Assembly: GCA_934668695.1 (NCBI GenBank)
Contig: CAKUOD010000007.1
Coordinates: forward strand, 1-64,000
Reading direction: 5' to 3'
Length of the DNA stretch: 64,000 nucleotides
Source of the DNA: an uncultured Collinsella sp.
GTDB lineage: Bacteria > Actinomycetota > Coriobacteriia > Coriobacteriales > Coriobacteriaceae
Shown: in pieces, positions 32,129 through 40,383 of the stretch
Position numbering within the stretch: position 1 is the first letter of the stretch
Layout of the letters: every line of letters begins with the position of its first letter
The notes under the pieces: model-generated
Databases searched by the model: none
What the model saw: the letters and a program-made list of their open reading frames with translations, nothing else
Told to the model about the DNA's origin: nothing
Made by a program: the position numbers and the translations under genes

Positions 32129-33772
32129 TCACGCCCTATAAAACACGTTGTCGGCAAAGAAGTCGGCCGGCGGCTCCATGCAGGCAATCTCACCGTCAAA
32201 CATCATGGCAATGTCATCGGCAACCTGCTCGACAAAATCCAGATCGTGCGTGGCCATGATGACGGTGCCGCCAGCCTTCGCATGGTCACGCAGGGCGCGG
32301 GCGATAATGCAGCGGCTGGCCAGGTCCAAACCCTTGGTGGGCTCATCGAGCAATAGCAGTTCGGGGCCGATCAACAGCAGCTTTGCCAACGCAAGCAGCT
32401 GACGCTGTCCGCCCGAAAGATCGTACGGATGGCGCCCATCCAGACCCGACAGCCCCAAGCTCGCCGCACGCTCCCGCGCCAAGTTCTCGTCATATCCGCA
32501 GGTCGAGGCCCATTCCATCAGCTCATCGCGAACCGTCTCGGCAACCAGCAGGGCCTTGGGGTTCTGCGGCAGCAGCGCCGCCGAGGCCGCTCCGCGCACC
32601 ATGCGGCCGCGCTGCAGCTTGGCGGTCTTGGCCAGCACCGAAAGCATCGTCGACTTGCCGCAGCCGTTTCCGCCCACGACTGCATGCACCGCGCCAGCCG
32701 AAAACGACGCATCGAGCCCGCGCAGCACCCAACCGCCCGCGCGATCGTAGCGAAACCAGCCTTCCGACAGGGTGGTAGCCGACCCAGCGTGCATTTTTTG
32801 GAGTATTCTGCTTCCATCCGTGCGCGGGAAGGCTTCCGAGCCGTTCTCGAGCGACGTTTGCGCCACAAATTCGGACGATTTGTCCAATTCCGAGCTTTTT
32901 TTCGCGCTCGATACGTCCCCGGGCGGCTCCAGAGAGTCCAAATTGTCCTCACGCCTGCTGAATACTCCGTTTTTTGCACATCGGATGGCACCCCACCCCA
33001 ACATGTCATCAGAAAACAGCGATTCTCGGCGTCCCAAAGAAGCCATATCTGCCACCTCGCGCACGCGGCCGCCCTCAATCCGATACGCGCACGTCGCATA
33101 TTCGAGCATCGGGCGTGGCTGATGCGTTGCCACGACCACCGTGCAGCCCAGCTCGCGGTTCACACGAAACAGCGCGTGCAGAAAATTCTTCTCGGCAACG
33201 GGATCCAGCTGGGACGTGGGCTCGTCGAGCAGCAGCACGCGCGGACGCAGCGCCAGGACGGCCGCCAGCGACAACAGCTGCTTGCGTCCGCCCGAAAGCG
33301 TATCGGTATCGCGATGGAGCCAGTCCTCCAACCCAAAGAAATAGCTGGTCTCGGCAACACGACGGCGCATCTCGTCGCGCGACACACCCAGATTTTCCAG
33401 GCCAAACGCCATCTCGTGCCACACGGTCTCGCACACGATCTGGTTCTCGGGGTCCTGAAACACGTAGCCCACGCGCTCCGCAGACGCGCGCACGTCCATG
33501 TCGGCAACGTCTTCGCCCAGCACGCGCAGCTCGCCGGCGAGCTCGCCCGCCGGGGCGATCTCGGGCTTGAGCAGCGACAGCAGTGTCGACTTGCCCGACC
33601 CGGTACCGCCAACAAGCAGCGCAAACGCGCCCTGGGGAACCGTCCAGTCGAGCCCATCGAACACCGGCGCCGTGGCCCCGGGGTAGGCAAAGCTCAGGCC
33701 CCGCACCTCAATCGCCGGCACATCCGAATCGCACGCCACGTCCGACACCGAGCCCCTATCAAACCGAGCCAT
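32129..33772 (-). CDS. ECF transporter ATPase, two fused ABC domains
   Basis: A 547-residue protein with two ATP-binding cassettes (EcfA-EcfA' fusion). Domain 1: Walker A GGTGSGKST, Q-loop YVFQDPENQIVCETVW, signature LSGGRKQ, Walker B VLLLDEPTSQLD. Domain 2: Walker A GGNGCGKST, signature LSGGQRQ, Walker B LLLLDEPTKGLD, switch MATHDLDFVEQ. The linker between them (about residues 262-328) is Ser-rich, hydrophilic and encoded by an inverted-repeat element (32789-32979). The gene shares one base with the EcfT gene and is followed by the S component, so all three subunits come from one operon. Confidence 0.92.
   Translation of the reverse strand: MARFDRGSVSDVACDSDVPAIEVRGLSFAYPGATAPVFDGLDWTVPQGAFALLVGGTGSGKSTLLSLLKPEIAPAGELAGELRVLGEDVADMDVRASAERVGYVFQDPENQIVCETVWHEMAFGLENLGVSRDEMRRRVAETSYFFGLEDWLHRDTDTLSGGRKQLLSLAAVLALRPRVLLLDEPTSQLDPVAEKNFLHALFRVNRELGCTVVVATHQPRPMLEYATCAYRIEGGRVREVADMASLGRRESLFSDDMLGWGAIRCAKNGVFSRREDNLDSLEPPGDVSSAKKSSELDKSSEFVAQTSLENGSEAFPRTDGSRILQKMHAGSATTLSEGWFRYDRAGGWVLRGLDASFSAGAVHAVVGGNGCGKSTMLSVLAKTAKLQRGRMVRGAASAALLPQNPKALLVAETVRDELMEWASTCGYDENLARERAASLGLSGLDGRHPYDLSGGQRQLLALAKLLLIGPELLLLDEPTKGLDLASRCIIARALRDHAKAGGTVIMATHDLDFVEQVADDIAMMFDGEIACMEPPADFFADNVFYRA
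32789..32979. repeat. Palindromic element inserted in frame in the ECF ATPase gene
   Basis: Arms GTGCATTTTTTGGAGTATTC (from 32789) and GAATACTCCGTTTTTTGCAC (to 32979) are inverted copies: GTGCA and GGAGTATTC match, while the T-run faces a T-run. The 191-bp interval has no stop in the ATPase frame and encodes the linker between the two cassettes. The interior also contains the inverted pair ACAAATTCGGA/TCCAATTCCGAG and a poly-T run. Confidence 0.6.
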
Positions 33773-34659
33773 CAGCCAAACCTCTTCTCGTCAACTGCGT
33801 GCAACACACAGGGCAGTGCCATCCAGGCAGCGTATACAACATAGCCCGGCCAGGGCGCCGGCACCGAGAGCTGCGGGTAAAACGAATATTGCGTCGTGGC
33901 AGTCCACGCCACCGCCACGGCAACCGCGCCAAACAACGCCAGCCCCACCAGTGCAACAACATCGCTGCGTCCCAGCCGGTACCGCGCATACGTCGTACGA
34001 CGAGGCACGGCGCCCCATCCGCGCGAGCGCATGGAGTCCGCACGCTCAAGCGAATCCTCCATACCCCAGCCCATCAGCACGCTCGACGCCCGCAAGCGAG
34101 AGCGCACAGGATCAGCCGGCTTGCGCCCTGGCATATCAATCGCATCCTGCACTGCCAGCACCGTGCGACCGCGGCGCAAAAACTGCGGGATCAGCCGCAT
34201 GCACATCGAGATCATGAGCGCGATCACCGGCGCGGCGTTGCCCAGCAGCGCGAGCACCTTGTCGTATTCGAGCATCGACGCCGCGGCCTCAAACCACAGC
34301 ACGCTCGCCACAAACAACCCGCCCATGCACAGGCCGTACACCAAACTCTCCAGATACACCGCGCGCATGCCAATACGGAACAGCTCCGTCGAGCCCGAGG
34401 CGCTAAACAGCGGATTGAGCACCGCGACGATCAAAATCACCGGCAGCTGCCAGCGGAGCGCGCCCAGCGTGCGGGCAGCCCCACGCGTCGCAAATCCATA
34501 CGCCAGCCCGCCCGCAAGTGACAGCGCAATCAGTACCGGCTGCATCGAGAACATAGTGAGCCCCAGCGTCAGCACTATATAGAGTGCCGGCACAGCCGGA
34601 TGCGACATCGAGAATGCCGCGACGGGCTCGCCGCCAAACTCCTCTCGTATGTTGTCCAC
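33772..34659 (-). CDS. ECF transporter T component (EcfT)
   Basis: Membrane coupling subunit of about 295 residues. There are four to five helices in the N-terminal half, and the cytoplasmic coupling helices carry the family Ala-Arg-Gly-like motifs, here SMRSRGWGAV. The preceding helix contains SMCMRLIPQFLRRGRTVLAV. The start is uncertain: the frame is open to 34734, an internal GTG at 34659 (VDNIREEFGG) has GGGGG 5 bases upstream and is chosen, and an ATG at 34608 (MSHPAVPALY) is also possible. First gene of the ECF operon, divergent from glmU. Confidence 0.85.
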   Translation of the reverse strand: MDNIREEFGGEPVAAFSMSHPAVPALYIVLTLGLTMFSMQPVLIALSLAGGLAYGFATRGAARTLGALRWQLPVILIVAVLNPLFSASGSTELFRIGMRAVYLESLVYGLCMGGLFVASVLWFEAAASMLEYDKVLALLGNAAPVIALMISMCMRLIPQFLRRGRTVLAVQDAIDMPGRKPADPVRSRLRASSVLMGWGMEDSLERADSMRSRGWGAVPRRTTYARYRLGRSDVVALVGLALFGAVAVAVAWTATTQYSFYPQLSVPAPWPGYVVYAAWMALPCVLHAVDEKRFG

Positions 34660-34857
34660 GGGCACCCCCGTCCCCTCGCTCAAACAACAGCTCCGCAGCA
34701 CCGCCAACGCCGCACGCAAGCAGTGCAACGCCACGCCGGCGGCGCAAGCCTCAACCGCCGCAAACCAATCGTTACGCGCTCGTCATATGCCTGCGGTATC
34801 ATATTGCGCCGTGTATCGTTTCCAAACACACGTCTCTATAACGTAACAGGAGATCAC

Positions 34858-36270
34858 ATGGACGCAACCGCAATTATCCTCGCTGCCGGCGAGGGCACCC
34901 GCATGAAGTCGAACCACTGCAAGGTTTCGCACAAGATCCTGGGTAAGCCCATGGTCCAGTGGATCGTCGACGCTACCATCAAGGCCGGCTGCAGCCGCGT
35001 CGTGGTCGTCATCGGCAGCCACGCCGACGAGATGCGCGCCCTCATCGACGGCGCCTACGCCAACAGCGCCACCAAGGTCGAGTGCGTCGAGCAGACCGAG
35101 CGTCTGGGCACCGGTCACGCCGTGAAGGTCGCACTCGAGGCCTGTGGCATCACGCAAGGCCCCGTCGTGGTGCTCAACGGCGACCTGCCGCTCATCACCG
35201 CCGACACCGTCGCCAAGTTCGCGCAAACCGTCGCCACCGGCGAGCTCGCCTGCACCGTCATGACCATGACCCCGCCCGATCCTTTCGGCTACGGCCGCAT
35301 CAAGCTGGGCGCCGATGGTCAGATCGAGCGCATCATCGAGCAGAAGGACTGCACGCCCGAGCAGGCCGCCACGCTGCTGGAGTGCAACGCCGGCTGCTAC
35401 GCCTTTGACGGCGCGCAGCTCGCCGCCCACATTAACGAGATCGGCAACGACAACGCGCAGTCCGAGTACTATCTGCCCGACATGCTCGAGATCCTCAAGG
35501 GCCACGGCCAGGCTGTCTCCATCTTCCACTGCGACGACTACCGCGACGGCCTGGGCGTCAACAGCCGCATCCAGCTCGCACAGCTCACCGCCATCGCGCG
35601 CGACCGCATCAACGAGCACTGGATGGCCGAGGGCGTTACCTTCATCGATCCCACGCAGGCCTGGATCGGCCCCGATGCCGTTATCGGCCGCGATACCGTC
35701 GTGTGGCCGCAGACGCACCTGATCGGCCACGTCACCGTGGGCGAGGAGTGCCAGCTCGGTCCCAACAGCCGCCTCACCGACACCACCGTCGGCAGCGGCT
35801 GCACCATCGATGAGACCATCGCCATCGAGGCCGTCATCGAGAACGGCGTCGACTGCGGCCCGCGCGCCTACCTGCGCCCGGGCACCCACATGCTCGACGG
35901 ATCCAAGGCCGGCACGCACGTGGAGATCAAGAAGTCCACGATCGGCGAGGGCTCCAAGGTGCCGCACCTGTCCTACATCGGCGACACCACCATGGGCTCC
36001 GGCGTCAACGTGGGCGCGGGCTCCATCACCTGCAACTACGATGGCGTGCACAAGCACAAGACCGTCATCGGCAAGGATGCCTTCATCGGTTCCGACACCA
36101 TGATGGTCGCACCCGCTCAGATCGGCGACGGCGCACTCGTTGCCGCCGGCTCCGTCATCACCGAGCCGGTCCCGGCAGACGCGCTCGGTCTGGGCCGCGC
36201 CCGTCAGGTAAATATTGAGGGCTGGGCCGCCGATTACCGCCGCCGCCTGCACGAGGACGACGAGGTATAA
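34858..36270 (+). CDS. glmU: Bifunctional UDP-GlcNAc pyrophosphorylase / GlcN-1-P acetyltransferase
   Basis: A 470-residue enzyme making UDP-GlcNAc for peptidoglycan. The N-terminal nucleotidyltransferase has the signature LAAGEGTRMKS, VVVLNGDLPLIT and the uridyl/sugar-binding segment GYGRIKLGADGQIERIIEQK. The C-terminal left-handed beta-helix runs from about residue 260 and includes YLRPGTHMLDGSKAGTHVEI and GVNVGAGSITCNYDG, near the acetyl-CoA site. The ATG at 34858 has CAGGAG 6 bases upstream. Placed just upstream of prs, a pairing conserved in many Gram-positives. Confidence 0.97.
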   Translation: MDATAIILAAGEGTRMKSNHCKVSHKILGKPMVQWIVDATIKAGCSRVVVVIGSHADEMRALIDGAYANSATKVECVEQTERLGTGHAVKVALEACGITQGPVVVLNGDLPLITADTVAKFAQTVATGELACTVMTMTPPDPFGYGRIKLGADGQIERIIEQKDCTPEQAATLLECNAGCYAFDGAQLAAHINEIGNDNAQSEYYLPDMLEILKGHGQAVSIFHCDDYRDGLGVNSRIQLAQLTAIARDRINEHWMAEGVTFIDPTQAWIGPDAVIGRDTVVWPQTHLIGHVTVGEECQLGPNSRLTDTTVGSGCTIDETIAIEAVIENGVDCGPRAYLRPGTHMLDGSKAGTHVEIKKSTIGEGSKVPHLSYIGDTTMGSGVNVGAGSITCNYDGVHKHKTVIGKDAFIGSDTMMVAPAQIGDGALVAAGSVITEPVPADALGLGRARQVNIEGWAADYRRRLHEDDEV

Positions 36271-36285
36271 CGTTTTACCAAGCAC

Positions 36286-36320
36286 AAAAGGAGCTGCTCC
36301 ATGGGGGCGGCTCCTTTTTC
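36286..36320 (+). terminator. Rho-independent terminator after glmU
   Basis: AAAGGAGC pairs with GCTCCTTT around a GC-rich loop and runs into TTTTTC. It begins 15 bases after the glmU stop. Confidence 0.75.
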
Positions 36321-36462
36321 TATCGTGACCTGCGCAACCGGATGAGTGGTCGGTTCGTGTCCGTTGGCGGTAAAGACGTTATCAGGACCCGATAAACCCC
36401 GCCGCGCGGTTACAATGCAACAAGGCATCTATATGGCATTCGATGTATAAAGGAGAAGGGTA

Positions 36463-37449
36463 ATGCCGATTAATGATCCCGAGAAGTCGGAGAATATGCG
36501 CAAGTCCATCCGCGTGTATTCCGGTTCCTCCAACCGTCCCCTCGCTCAGAAGATTGCTGAGTACCTTGGGGTCGAGCTTTCGGGCCTTACGCTAAAGCAG
36601 TTCGCCAATGGTGAGATTTACGCCCGCTACGACGAGACCGTCCGCGGCGCCGACGTCTTCCTGATTCAGTCCGTGGCCGGCGGCAACGTCAACGACATGC
36701 TCATGGAGCTGCTCATCGCCACCGACGCTGCCAAGCGCGCATCCGCCCGCTCCATCACCGCCGTTATCACCCACTACGGCTATGCCCGCCAGGACCGCAA
36801 GGCCGGCCCGCGCGAGCCCATCACCGCCCGCCTCGTCGCCAACCTGCTCGAGCGTGCCGGCGTCAACCGCATCATCACCCTCGACCTGCACCAGGGCCAG
36901 ATCCAGGGCTTCTTCGATATCCCGGTTAACCACCTGTCCGCACTGCCGCTGTTTGGCCAGTACTACAACGACATGCACTTCGACACCGACAACCTGGTTG
37001 TCGTCTCCCCCGACGTGGGTCGCGCCAAGGCCGCCAAGAAGCTGTCCGACATGCTCGGCTGCGACCTGGCCATCGCCCACAAGGGCCGTCCGCGCCACAA
37101 CGCCGCCGAGGTCATGGGCATCATCGGTGACATCAAGGGCAAGACCTGCATCATCAACGACGACATGATCGACACCGCTGGCACCCTGTGCGCCAACGTC
37201 AAGGAGCTCAAGGCTATGGGCGCCGGCGACATCTACGTCTGCGCCACCCACGGCATCTTCTCCGGTCCGGCCATCGAGCGCCTGAACGATGCCCCCATCG
37301 TCGAGTGCGTCGTCACCGACGCCATCCCCGTCGAGGTCGGCGGCAAGATCAAGACTATCTCGGTCGCCGAGGAGTTCGCTCAGGCCATCTCCGCCGTTTA
37401 CCACGAGGAGCCCGTCTCCACGCTCGTCGGCGGCGACTTCGCGCTGTAG
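36463..37449 (+). CDS. prs: Ribose-phosphate pyrophosphokinase
   Basis: A 328-residue class I PRPP synthase, converting ribose-5-phosphate and ATP to PRPP for purine, pyrimidine, His and Trp synthesis. Motifs: SGSSNRPLAQKIAEYLG, the flexible-loop Arg in YARQDRKAGPREPITARLVA, DLHQGQIQGFFD for metal/ATP binding, and the PRPP loop IINDDMIDTAGTL. ATG at 36463 follows AAAGGAGAAGGG. A TACAAT at about 36411 is a candidate -10. Functional partner of purF, purE and carAB elsewhere in the window. Confidence 0.97.
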   Translation: MPINDPEKSENMRKSIRVYSGSSNRPLAQKIAEYLGVELSGLTLKQFANGEIYARYDETVRGADVFLIQSVAGGNVNDMLMELLIATDAAKRASARSITAVITHYGYARQDRKAGPREPITARLVANLLERAGVNRIITLDLHQGQIQGFFDIPVNHLSALPLFGQYYNDMHFDTDNLVVVSPDVGRAKAAKKLSDMLGCDLAIAHKGRPRHNAAEVMGIIGDIKGKTCIINDDMIDTAGTLCANVKELKAMGAGDIYVCATHGIFSGPAIERLNDAPIVECVVTDAIPVEVGGKIKTISVAEEFAQAISAVYHEEPVSTLVGGDFAL

Positions 37450-37483
37450 TCCAACGCGTATCGCATCATCTTTGATGTTTTTA

Positions 37484-37515
37484 AAGGGTCGGAAGCTCGC
37501 TTCCGACCCTTTTTC
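37484..37515 (+). terminator. Rho-independent terminator after prs
   Basis: AAGGGTCGGAAGC pairs with GCTTCCGACCCTT (3-bp loop region), followed by TTTTC. Very strong stem, 35 bases after the stop. Confidence 0.92.
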
Positions 37516-37534
37516 TATTCCTCGCCAATCCGCC

Positions 37535-37739
37535 CTGGACAGTTAGTTCAGATACGTATTTTTTAAAGCTCCAAAGGTCCGTTCGGAGCCTTCTGAGCTC
37601 CCCGGCGGATGCCATGCCGCCCGAAGCTCATCGTTTTCGAGTACAACCGCCGCATATATTATCTTCAAATCGCCCTCGAAGGCCCTTAGAAACACCTCGA
37701 ACGCCCGCCGCCTTATACGTATCTGAACTAACTGTCCAG
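37535..37739. mobile_element. MITE-like element with perfect 25-bp terminal inverted repeats (left copy)
   Basis: 205-bp element. The left end 37535-37559 begins CTGGACAGTTAGTTCAGATA and is a perfect inverse of the right end 37715-37739. The interior has no open frame of note. A related element of 206 bp lies at 39062-39267, on the other side of the gene at 37902-39029. No obvious target-site duplication. Non-autonomous: no transposase is present. Confidence 0.75.
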
Positions 37740-37901
37740 TAGCCATCGTCAACCTTCTCGGCAGAGCTCAATTTCCTGCAATCCCCTCAACCGATTCCAC
37801 CGATTTCCTAACACCCGGCCGTTCATGGCGCCCAGCACCCCGCTGAGCGAAAAGAACGGTATGGCGGTCGCATTCTGCCGCCAACTTAGTACGTTATAGC
37901 T

Positions 37902-39029
37902 ATGACGACCGTGATTTCACATTTCTCCGCCCTCCGCGCAATTCGTCGCGCACGACGGGCGTACTCTGCCCTACCCTGGAGCTCCATTGATAGTGAACAG
38001 CAAGCACAGGCCTTGGCTAGCTGCATTCCCAATAATGACGCGATAGACTTTGGCGCACTTTCGATACTCGACGCCTGGAATGAAGATGATTCCGAGCTAC
38101 TCGATCTTCTCGTTTCAAACGAAGGCAACCGACGCCCCGACAAGCGACTTCTTCAGCATATTCTCTCCGCTCCGCTTCCTGAAGGTGCAATTATGCACGT
38201 CGAGGCCGACATCTACGCAACGTCTCCTGCCATGACAGCCATGCTTTGTTCTAAAAATGAATCAGTCGCCAAAACCTTGATGCTTCTCATGGAACTGGTC
38301 GGAACTTACTCCCTTCCTCCCGGGGCAACATACCCCATTGCCCATGACGACATCTGGCCCAAGGGCGATGGCTACGAAGCGACGGGCGATCTTGATTGCC
38401 TGGGCAACCAGTCAGCGGCCGAACAACAGAACGAAACCCGCTATGAACAGGCGCACTACAAATGCGAGCCCGCCACGACCATCGAAGAGCTCGAGGCGGT
38501 CGCACGGTTCGCCAAAAGTAGCTCATACGCCTCGTTTCGCACGGCAGTCAAACTCGCCCGGGCTGGATCCGCATCCCCAGCCGAATCCCTAATGTTTGCC
38601 GTTCTCGGAGCGCCCATGCGCTTTGGCGGATTCGGATGTTGCAGCCTGCCCATGGGAGGCCTGCTACTCAACCATCGAATCGACTTCGATACTCTTGCGG
38701 TCAACATGTCCTCGGGCATCCCCTATGCCATCTGCGACCTATATTGCCCGGCAGCCGGAGTCGACAACGAATACAACGGAATTGGGCATGAGCTTCAAAA
38801 CGCTCGCATCCACGATGGCAATCGAAATAATGGCCTCAAGGCCATGGGCATCCACGTCCTGGTTATCAATCGCGACCAAATGAAAGACCTTGTTGCACTC
38901 GAAGCCTTCGCCCAAACGATGCATCGACTCGCAGGAGTCCGATTCCGGTACCGTATCAAGGGCTATCGCAAGCGTCAGGCCGCTTGGCTCAACGCTCTGC
39001 GGGCCGGAACCGGCCTCGCGCCGGTCTAA
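37902..39029 (+). CDS. Hypothetical protein with DUF559/Vsr-like nuclease-fold C-terminus
   Basis: A 375-residue protein of unknown function. The N-terminal 200 residues show no recognised motif. The C-terminal part contains ARAGSASPAESLMFAVLGAP, then DLYCPAAGVDNEYNGIGHE, then NNGLKAMGIHVLVINRDQM. This order (an S-P-E/A-S helix, D...N/V-E-Y-x-G..H, then an R/N-x-x-L...G strand) resembles the DUF559/Vsr-like endonuclease fold common in actinobacterial orphan proteins, with Glu in EYNG as a possible catalytic residue. GC content and third-position bias look lower than those of its neighbours. It lies alone between two MITE-like elements. The nuclease assignment is inference. Confidence 0.6.
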   Translation: MTTVISHFSALRAIRRARRAYSALPWSSIDSEQQAQALASCIPNNDAIDFGALSILDAWNEDDSELLDLLVSNEGNRRPDKRLLQHILSAPLPEGAIMHVEADIYATSPAMTAMLCSKNESVAKTLMLLMELVGTYSLPPGATYPIAHDDIWPKGDGYEATGDLDCLGNQSAAEQQNETRYEQAHYKCEPATTIEELEAVARFAKSSSYASFRTAVKLARAGSASPAESLMFAVLGAPMRFGGFGCCSLPMGGLLLNHRIDFDTLAVNMSSGIPYAICDLYCPAAGVDNEYNGIGHELQNARIHDGNRNNGLKAMGIHVLVINRDQMKDLVALEAFAQTMHRLAGVRFRYRIKGYRKRQAAWLNALRAGTGLAPV

Positions 39030-39061
39030 ACGGCGAATCACCCGTGCGCCGTCGAGCAGGG

Positions 39062-39267
39062 CTGGGCAGTTAGTTCAAATACGTATAAATGGACGCATTG
39101 AATTAGACTGTTTTGCAGCTATCTCTATACCATTCGCCCTATTTGAAGGCAGGGTAGACTTCAAAACAGCGCCATATGGACTAACTAAAGCTCCAAAACA
39201 ACGTATCGGCATTGAATTGAGTAATTCGAGTCCTCAGAACTTATACGTATCTGAACTAACTGTCCAC
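39062..39267. mobile_element. MITE-like element with 25-bp terminal inverted repeats (right copy)
   Basis: 206-bp element whose ends (39062-39086, starting CTGGGCAGTTAGTTCAAATA, and 39243-39267) match in inverted orientation at 22 of 25 positions. The same ends bound the left copy at 37535-37739. The interior differs but shares TAAAGCTCCAAA. It contains the direct repeat GCATTGAATT at about 39095 and 39210. The element fills most of the gap before pth. Confidence 0.72.
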
Positions 39268-39380
39268 CTCGGATTTCGACGGCCGTCCAAACGCCCCCAA
39301 ACGCCCTCAATTACCCTCCATTTGACAGCGGCAACAGGGTCGCTCACCATAGCAGGCGACAAATCAACGAAAGGATGAAC

Positions 39381-40010
39381 ATGGCAGCTGCACAGCCGCT
39401 TAAGATTCGCATGGTTGCCGGACTTGGCAACCCGGGTGAGGAATATGCCGAGACCCGCCACAACGCCGGCTTTAAGGCGATCGATGAGCTGGCCCGTCAG
39501 GCCGGTGTCACGTACTGGAAAAACCAGGCCGGCGCCGAGGTCGCACTCATCAACATCAACGATCCCGAGGAAGAGGGTGGCAAGCGCCAGATCGTGCTGG
39601 TCAAGCCGCAGTCGTATATGAATACCTCGGGTGGCCCCATCTCCAAGCTCTGCCGCGAGTACAAGATCAAGGCCGAGGAGCTGCTCGTCATCCACGATGA
39701 GCTCGATATTCCCGCCGGCGACGTGCGCGTCAAGGTGGGCGGAGGCCATGCCGGTCACAACGGCCTGCGCTCCATCATCGACAAGATGGGCAGCCGCGAC
39801 TTTAGCCGTATCCGCACCGGCATCGGCAACCCTCCCGGCAAGATGGCCGTCGCCGACTATGTACTCAAGCAGCTGCGCGCCCGCGAGGCCGATGACTTCC
39901 AGGACACCTGCGCCCGCGCCGCCGACGCCGCCGGCCTGGCCATCGTGCACGGCGTGATCTATGCCCGCGATCACGTAAACGGCGCCGCTTCCTCCAACGG
40001 CAAACACTAA
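39381..40010 (+). CDS. pth: Peptidyl-tRNA hydrolase
   Basis: A 209-residue hydrolase that frees tRNA from peptidyl-tRNA dropped by stalled ribosomes. Family motifs: MVAGLGNPGEEYAETRHNAG with the catalytic His, VLVKPQSYMNTSGGPI, LLVIHDELDIPAGDVRVKVG with the catalytic Asp, GGGHAGHNGLRSI and RIRTGIGNPPGK. The ATG at 39381 has AAAGG about 6 bases upstream; the in-frame ATG at 39375 is too close to it. In many Gram-positives pth follows prs, as here apart from the inserted orphan gene and its MITEs. Confidence 0.96.
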   Translation: MAAAQPLKIRMVAGLGNPGEEYAETRHNAGFKAIDELARQAGVTYWKNQAGAEVALININDPEEEGGKRQIVLVKPQSYMNTSGGPISKLCREYKIKAEELLVIHDELDIPAGDVRVKVGGGHAGHNGLRSIIDKMGSRDFSRIRTGIGNPPGKMAVADYVLKQLRAREADDFQDTCARAADAAGLAIVHGVIYARDHVNGAASSNGKH

Positions 40011-40023
40011 AACCTACCATTTA

Positions 40024-40198
40024 GGGACAGGTTTATTTTGGCAGGTTTATCTGCGTAAACGCCGCAGTCGGCACATCGCAATAATCACGCTGCCACCATA
40101 CATGCATAACGCCCCAAAGGGGGTCGGCCTCACCAAAGCGCGAGGCCGACCCCCTTTGTCGTTTTGCCTGATAAAACTGGCCAAAATAAACCTCTCCC
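40024..40198. repeat. Inverted repeat enclosing a strong hairpin, downstream of pth
   Basis: GGGACAGGTTTATTTTGGC (40024-40042) is repeated inverted at 40180-40198 (GCCAAAATAAACCTCTCCC) with one mismatch. Inside is the hairpin 40115-40159. A related half (CCAAAATAAACCTGTCCCC) lies at 51691-51710 between purM and purF, so this is a dispersed family. Confidence 0.7.
40115..40159 (+). terminator. Strong hairpin, probable terminator after pth
   Basis: AAAGGGGGTCGGCCTC (40116-40131) pairs with GAGGCCGACCCCCTTT (40143-40158) around a loop of 11 bases. Runs of A before and T after would allow termination in both directions. It lies about 105 bases beyond the pth stop. Confidence 0.75.
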
Positions 40199-40272
40199 CC
40201 TTTGGTAGGCCGAAGTGGATAAACCCTTTTCCCAACCGCCGAAGACACACGTAAACAGCATGTCCATGAGGG

Positions 40273-40278
40273 TATAAT
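40273..40278 (+). promoter_or_regulatory. Candidate -10 box for the nfnAB operon
   Basis: Consensus TATAAT about 105 bases upstream of the nfnA ATG, giving a leader of roughly 100 nt. No good -35 box is seen at 17-bp spacing. Confidence 0.4.
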
Positions 40279-40383
40279 TTGCACCGTATGTCTGCACAAC
40301 GCCTGTGCGCGTACGGTTTTACTCGGGCTACCGTCCATTTCCGTGGAGGCACGGTTCGGCGGCCCTAACAAGAGAGGGGTTCT

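Noticed and set aside
34660..34857. Cobalamin or other riboswitch upstream of the ECF operon
   Set aside because: The divergent gap with glmU is only about 200 bp and shows none of the conserved cobalamin, thiamin or folate riboswitch cores.
34783..36285. 500-codon minus-strand frame opposite glmU
   Set aside because: Antisense shadow: GlmU is unambiguous on the plus strand, and the shadow is Asp/Gly/Val-rich without motifs.
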